Assembly: GCA_963971305.1 (NCBI GenBank)
Contig: OZ020313.1
Span: 54,694,203 to 54,758,202, forward strand
DNA from: Arcuatula senhousia
Taxonomy: Eukaryota; Mollusca; Bivalvia; Mytilida; Mytilidae
DNA: 64,000 bases
Reading direction: 5' to 3'
The notes beneath the pieces are model-generated. The model was not told the DNA's origin. It was given only the letters and a program-made list of their open reading frames with translations, and ran no database searches. Positions within the stretch are counted from its first letter, which is position 1, and each line of letters opens with the position of its first letter. The translations under genes were made by a program, and so were the position numbers. Shown piece by piece: positions 57,620 through 64,000 of the stretch.

Positions 57620-58984
57620 CCATAGACATATAACCCATAGATAAAGTTCGCAAGAAATATCAAGCTGTGAGCCTTTGTCCTTTGATTGTCATATGAATAG
57701 AACTGTGACTAATTTTATTGCATTGATGTCCTATCTGTGTTATCCTATCAAGAATCTCTGATTAATCGATCTTATCTGAATCGCCTAGTTGGTCCGAAGT
57801 TGACTATTTTTTTCTGGCGGCAAAATAGAGTTACATCCCTTTGACCATAATCGAAAATATAGCAGACGAAAGCGCAGGAAAAGACAAATATTTTGGTGTT
57901 ACAATGAGAAAAATCGGCCAAGAAACACAGTTTTTAGGAAAAGAAAAACGACTAATTTTTAGGAGATGAATATTTCGGGTATGTGGTTTCAACCTGTAAG
58001 CAAACAAAGTCCCTGAAGCCACCTGAAAATGAAAATATATGCATGTAAAAGCACGTAAACAAAGCTTTTTAACGATACATGCCAGTATAGGGTCGAAGCT
58101 GGTCGAATTGAGTTATTAAATTTTTTCTTCTCCTGTTTTGTATAAAATGTATAGAATTTTAATCACAAGATACATATGCTATTCATCCGACTTTTGATAG
58201 TAAATGCTTTTTTTGTTGCATTTTAAAATAGGAGGAAAGAGACAAAACATAACAATGCACAACAATCAAACTGAGACCAGCTGACAATAAAAAAAAACCA
58301 AAACGTTTTCAATATTTTCATTCATTTAATTGAAAAAAATTAAAAAAACGACTTTTACATTCTTTAAAAAGACATTAAATATACAAGTCGGTACAACTGT
58401 ATATATAAGTGATTATTGTTATTATCTACTTCATGTACATAATTCTTGTAATAACCGTAATTAATTTTATCTGTATTTGCATGAGACAACTTAAAAAATG
58501 CAACACAAAGGCAGGTGTGTACTGGGCCGATTGCTCGAAATGATCAAAATGCCTCTTGCCATCGGAATTTACTAAAGGAGAGTTGTGGAAATAATCTTGT
58601 CATATTTTTTTGGCCGTGCACTATTGACCCTTGACAATGATACAAACATCAGATGTGAAAAGTTCATGCACAAAGTTTAAAAAACAATTATATAATTTTG
58701 CCAAGAGAAAAAAATTAAACCCCTACAACTTCAGGTTTGAAAACTAGATCTGACCAGCAGAAGAACGAAAATCTATCTAGATTACTTGGGAAGCAAAACA
58801 ATTCAAAAGAAAGTAAGCAGACTGCAGGGATTAAATAAAACTTGTTTTGGACATCCCTGGCAGACTGTTAATCTTTAATTCGCAACTTCACGGTCTGTTA
58901 TCAGATAGGTGTCAAAACAATTACAACGCTCATAGTACCTTTGATGTTGCCTTGGAACTTTATCTATGGGTTATATGTCTATGG
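57620..58984. repeat. Perfect 30 bp inverted repeats 1.3 kb apart, possible foldback element
   Basis: The 30 bases at 57620-57649 (starting ccatagacatataaccc, ending gataaagttc) are the exact reverse complement of 58955-58984. Similarity continues weakly on both sides (ggccata and caaag phrases). The 1.3 kb between holds no open frame longer than about 63 codons. It could be a non-autonomous transposon with long terminal inverted repeats or an inverted pair of a shorter element. No target-site duplication was identified. Confidence 0.65.
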
Positions 58985-59153
58985 CCATACCTACTGGAAA
59001 TATCCAGATGAAATTGGTTCCGTCCAGTTATATTTTGCACTAATTTAAATTAAACATGTAGGAAAAGTATAGCAAATTTTATGAAAATAGGCATTTGGTC
59101 CACATTGTACAGTTCTTTATACAGTCATGCAGTCTACATACAAATTACATCAT

Positions 59154-59211
59154 AAGTTTATAAAACACTCAACAGTTAATATCAAAAGTTTATAAAACAC
59201 TCAACAGTTAA
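59154..59211. repeat. Short tandem duplication, period 32 bp, two copies
   Basis: aagtttataaaacactcaac, followed by agttaa, occurs at 59154 and again at 59186. The two copies are identical over 26 bases. Confidence 0.85.
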
Positions 59212-60396
59212 GGTTTTGTTTGTTGTTACAATGGAGAAAATATGTGCAATAACAAAATTACCGGACTGGGATCATAAAATCTAATACCGAGTTGAGCTTG
59301 TTGTTGAAGTTTTCTGTTTTGATGGTGTGTATAAAAGGGTAATAGTATTGAAAGTAGTACCTTTGTCCTGACCATAAAATAGTCCACAACCATCTACAAT
59401 AAACGAATAATTCCGATGCATATTACAGAAACTTTTATTATTTTCTTTCTTTTAAAAGGTGAAATATTTAAAAAAAATATTAAAATATCAACATAAAATA
59501 ATTTTACAAATTAAAAAAATAATAATAGAAAGTGGCGCAGTAATTTTGTCCAGGTGCCCGTGGTGGAAAAATATCAAAACTAAAAGTAGTCGTGCTAGAT
59601 TCTTGCGGAATACCTTGGACTTTTACTTTGGTTGGACGGGCGCGAAGGATGAAAAAGTAGAAAATTATTGTTTTGTTTATAAATCAAATTAATAATCATG
59701 ACATCAGATTCAGAGTTAATTGATAACCTGCTATGAGAGTATAATTATGGTAAACATGATTTTTAATTGATTAGATAAGAGTATAGGGGTATAGTTTTTC
59801 TCAGAAACATGTTCACAGTCTTATCAGCATGTGTCAGTATAATTTGCTCTTTCTTGCACTGGAAGTCGTCATGCCATGAAAAAAAACTATAATAAACTTT
59901 TTCAGGGTTCACTACCCATTCCGCGCTATCGTGAAAACGATGTATAGTATGCATGATTCCTTTGGAACTTAATTTTTTTTGGCACAAACTACCAATTATT
60001 TAATTTCTTATCGCAAGTTATCAACTCAGCTAGAGGTTTAAATCTTTAACTCACTTGGAAATGAGCAGACTTGTCACTGGGACAATTACCATTCGATCCT
60101 CAGAAAAATGGTGTGGATCATGCTCTTTGGTGACATTTGGTTCTAAAGACCCATAGGTTTTAGAGAGCTGATTGTGAGTTGATTGTTAAGAGTCGTTCAT
60201 TTAAAAATATGAAGACTTTTTCAGTGAGGTAGTGTAACGGACATTATGAAAACCTGTGTTCTAGAAGTAATAACATGAGACAGCATTGCCCTAAAAGCTC
60301 ACAGGCGAAGATAACAAAATAAAATCCATTCTACAGGTTGATGGAGCAAGATAATTACGGACAATGTGACAGTATTTCTCACAATTTTCTGCTCAT

Positions 60397-60772
60397 TAGG
60401 GGTGTAACGATTCACCGGTGCATCACAATATTTTATCCAACAATCCGGAAATTGATACCGTGTTTGACTTCGTGATTCTGATCTGATCCAAAAAATGTCA
60501 TATCCGTCTTTGGCAAGAAGATAAAAAAACGTGTTGCGGTGTCAACAATGGCACAAATCATTGCCTACCAGGCTGAAATAAATCATTTGCTTGAAAATAC
60601 TTGGGTTTACTGTCTATTTAACACATGAAAATAATACTTCTTTAACATTAACATCAATTAACAATGATATGACAAGCAGGTCTTTTGTAGGTAGTGGAAG
60701 TAAAAGTATCATGATACGGATCAAATCGTGATCTGTATCGGATCGTGGGGAAGTGGTATCGTTACACCCCTA
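60397..60772. mobile_element. MITE-like element, 376 bp, with 14 bp perfect terminal inverted repeats
   Basis: The left end taggggtgtaacga (60397-60410) is the exact reverse complement of the right end (60759-60772). Sub-terminal cgattcaccggtgcatc and gatccgat-type phrases are typical of hAT-like non-autonomous elements as I recall them. It has no coding capacity. I could not see a clean 8 bp target-site duplication, so the exact ends may be off by a base or two. Confidence 0.75.
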
Positions 60773-60900
60773 CCAAGGGCGTAGCTAACCTATCTTCATT
60801 CTACGCAAAGTCATCGAAATGGGTCCAGGGCAAGGCTTAGATGGGGGGTCAGAGGGGCCAAGCCCCCCCAGAAGCTACAGGATTTTAGGGAAATTGAGCA
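60773..60900. repeat. Dispersed-repeat fragment, ccaagggcgtagctaa type
   Basis: The sequence ccaagggcgtagctaacc, then ggggggtcagaggggccaag and a run of c, adjoins the MITE. A reversed cousin, gcagctacgcccctgcc, is at about 62346-62362. It probably belongs to a widespread marine-invertebrate repeat. The family is not established here. Confidence 0.45.
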
Positions 60901-63900
60901 ATTTCATGACTGAAAATCATTATCTATATTAAATTTTGTCCTACAAAATATGAACACTAAAACATTTGTATCCTGAATAAACTTTGGAAAAAAAATGATG
61001 GTAAAACTAATGGATCAAATTGTGTTTTTGCTGTATGTATTATCATTATGCATTGAAAAAAAAATAAAGACGACTCTAAAGTTGTCACATGGTGACGTCT
61101 ATAATAAATAAGTTTTCTGAATGTGAAAAGAAAGGTATACCAAAGACAAATCAGCCATGGGATAAACAATAAAATAAAAATGAAACAACAGTTTTTACTT
61201 TAATACACTATGTACGTTCACTTAAACATCAAAGCCCATTTTCTCTCTTTCTTGGGACGATTTGTTTCAATTTCACACACTGTCCGATGAATTGCTTCCA
61301 CAAAAAAGGAGGACAGACGGCCCGGCAGCAAAACGGGGGCAGATCATTTTAACACATTTAGACTGAAATTGTGATAGGAAGACTTGAATGTCACATCCGG
61401 AACCTTGTCGATGGAAGCAAATTTTTTTTTTTGCATTTTGAAATCGTGATCCTTGTATTGATATGTATGCGATTATCAGCTTAAACGCAAGCGTAAACTT
61501 CAAGTGATTGAAGTACCGCGGACAGATGGATGGACGGACGAAGCAACAGACAAAGAAACCTATATATTCTCTAACCACTTCTGTTTATTATTTTTTTGTA
61601 TATATACAACACAAACGACTTCACACAAGAATAAAGAAATGATTATAGTGTTTAGGGATTTAGAGAGAAAACGCTTTTATCATCTTATGCAGACTTGTTT
61701 CATGGGAGGGACTGAACTCCGACAGAATAATGGACGGACGGACACATGGACTTGTAGACGGAGTTATAGCTGTTTATTTGATTAAGATGTTGGTAAAAAA
61801 TAATTAAGACGGATGACTATTCAAACAAAGAGATTGACTATTCATTTTAGCCAAGACTAGTAGAGAGACTGTTTATTAATAATTTTTTTTTAAAAACATA
61901 TTATTAATGATTACATCATGTAAATAATATATATACCTGGCTGGAAAATTGTATTGGTGAACACTTTCCCATCTCAAAATTTGTTATTGTCATCGTCTGT
62001 CAAGGAAGATGCCAGTCTTTAATATAACTGGGTATGGTGTTGAAAAATCTTGCGAGTCACTAAGGCTAATCAACGATGATGAAGCCATTTTAAATTTTGT
62101 GAATTCTCAAACTTTCCTTTTAAAAAGTAAAACGTAAAGGTATACTGAAAAGATACCCCCAAAAAATCCGGAATTAATGGTGCCAATACCCTGGATTACT
62201 TTATTGAGTTTATTACATTATCATTATGTATGAAAAAGGATTTATCACCCGTCGCCTAAAGACATTTATGTTGTAATCTTAAAAAAAAGCACATATTATT
62301 TTTTGGTACTTTTTCTGAAAGTACGCAAGTGCGTATTTGCGTAAAGGCAGCTACGCCCCTGCCTACTGCTCATGTGCATACTTTTTCGAAAACTTCTGAA
62401 AAGTTGAACAGAGAAGAATTTTATTTGACGGTTCATATTTTGGGGGTTGTGCAATTTGGCAGACTCTGTACATTTGAGAGCTTCACTTCTTTCAATATAA
62501 TGACTTGGCTAGAGGTTTGAATGTTTAGGCCCAAGACCATAGTTATTTTTTCCAAATTTTTAATGCATTTTCAATATAGCCTTATGTGAAATTAAAAAAA
62601 TCGCACCATTTCTTTTTAAATGAAACTTTGGCCACATAAAGTTCATTAGCTTCCAGAACATTAGTTAAAAATTCAGAAAATCCTACCGTCTAAAAAAATT
62701 TTGATTTTTTTTTTAAATTTACACCTAAGAGGGTCAGAAAAGAGGTGCTTGAAAAATGAAAAAATCACCTTTTTGCACTTAGCCGAATCACAACTTTATC
62801 AATGAATTTCAAAAAAATTAAAGTTTGATAAATTTATACTATCTTTAATCTCTCATTTCACTCCAAGTTCATCCTTTAGTCATAAAAACTAACATTACAA
62901 TAGCATTTACAAGAAATACTATGTTTTAATAGGGACTATATTATTGGACAACGAAAATTGAAGGGAGCTAACTGTGGTCTCGTACCTAATAGTCCTCAGA
63001 AAAGCCTCGGACAGTCAAATAAAATTATTTTCACATAGAATATTCTTTTTCCAACTGAACTGCCAAGTTTCAAAGTGATCAGACCAACAATAGTGAAATT
63101 ATTAGCACTACAAAACACTAGTTGCATATAAGAATTTTGATCGAAAATACACCAGGAAAATCCATGAGGCCTATTTGGCCAAATTTTTTTTATTTCATAA
63201 AAGTTCACAAAACTAATGGCTGAAATCAATAACATTATCCCCTCTGAGCATGGAAAACACAAGTTTCAGTGAAATATCTGCATGGTTTCAAATTTTGACC
63301 CTTTCCCATATTTGCGGATAGGAGAATTAGCCATTTTAGCCTTATTGAGGGGTACATGTATGGCCATGAGAATTTTTTAAGAAAGGAAATGAAATGTTGA
63401 GACCAAAAGGGCTTCAAAATGTTAAATACATAATAAGCTTACAAAATAAAACAAAAAAACACCATATTCATATGAAAAATATGTTATAAATAGTGTTTAG
63501 GAGTGGATAAATGGTGTAATTTCAAAATGCTTTTTCCCTACACATCACTAAAAACTAATGTTTGAGGGTAAAAACATGTAAAAAATGCAACAACTTGCAA
63601 CAATAAAGGTGTATTTAGTATAAGATGATGATGATGAACAGAATGTAACAGCAAAAAGACTAGTCATTGCACTTTAGATGAAAATTGGTTCAAGACTCAT
63701 GTGCGAAATAAGGAAAAACGGCCAAATCTACAGCAAGAAATGGGGGATATTTTCAATCCTGTGACTTTTTCTATGAAATCCAGAGACCTTTCATGTGCTA
63801 TTTTGTGTTGTTAAGCTATTTTTCAGTTTATTCTGACTGTTTTTTCTATAATATACCCTATGCAGAAAGATTACATTGATATGGCATTCATAGGTCCAAC

Positions 63901-64000
63901 ACAAAAAAGCTTATCTGCTGCCGCAGCCCCATTTTGCAAGTAGTAAAATAAAACATTTTCAGAAATAATTTATAAAGTCTAGTTTAAACAGTTTCCTTAC
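60901..64000. other. Intergenic or intronic AT-rich sequence, no supported gene
   Basis: Both strands carry only short open frames (60-101 codons) without recognisable domains, plus GGAC-rich scraps near 61300, 61520 and 61735 that match the repeat style seen around 55880. The frames at 62996-63262 and 63235-63417 overlap each other and contain low-complexity stretches. No exon with a recognisable protein family and paired splice sites was found. Confidence 0.5.

Noticed and set aside
61273..61785. Opposed open frames around the GGACGGAC scraps
   Set aside because: The two strands overlap, the sequence has simple-repeat character, and no domain or splice structure could be supported.

Overview
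The window is eukaryotic, AT-rich, intron-bearing DNA. It most likely comes from a bivalve mollusc, probably a mussel. That is an inference from short inverted-repeat elements and GGAC/CGAC-rich dispersed repeats that I associate with mussel genomes, together with a clearly invertebrate-type version of the one gene I recognise. No bacterial-style genes, rRNA, tRNA or CRISPR arrays were seen.

The recognisable gene is NOSIP (nitric oxide synthase-interacting protein, a U-box/RING-like E3 ubiquitin ligase that is also associated with the spliceosome). It lies on the minus strand. Six coding exons were located by hand: 53824-53946 (start codon), 9032-9084, 6952-7063, 6515-6602, 4429-4547 and 3607-3723. 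They join to exactly 612 nt (204 codons) with every splice phase matching, and every intron is GT-AG. The last roughly 80-100 codons lie beyond the left edge. The start-codon exon has a good acceptor 14 nt upstream, so a non-coding first exon probably lies further right and was not located.

Most of the window is tandem repeat, and every large array is built from an exon-intron junction of this gene. Array A (1471-3654, 58-59 bp units) copies the last 48 nt of exon 6 plus its donor. Array B (5365-6542, 34 bp units with older 55 bp units) copies the last 28 nt of exon 4 plus its donor. Array C (7029-7924, 55 and 71 bp units) copies an acceptor plus the start of exon 3. Array D (9481-53910, 91 and 97 bp units, about 480 copies over 44.4 kb) copies 87 nt of exon 1 plus the first 4 nt of its intron. 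Intron 1 is therefore nearly 45 kb of repeated splice donors. Four of the six introns carry such an array. Array D also shows higher-order duplications of 16 to 32 units and regional differences in unit type.

The right-hand 10 kb (53961-64000) contains no gene I can support. It holds a nest of related dispersed repeats (about 54270-56860), a pair of perfect 30 bp inverted repeats 1.3 kb apart (57620-58984), a small tandem duplication and a 376 bp MITE-like element (60397-60772). Two further MITE-like elements sit in introns 5 and 4 of NOSIP (4151-4362 and 4759-5157).
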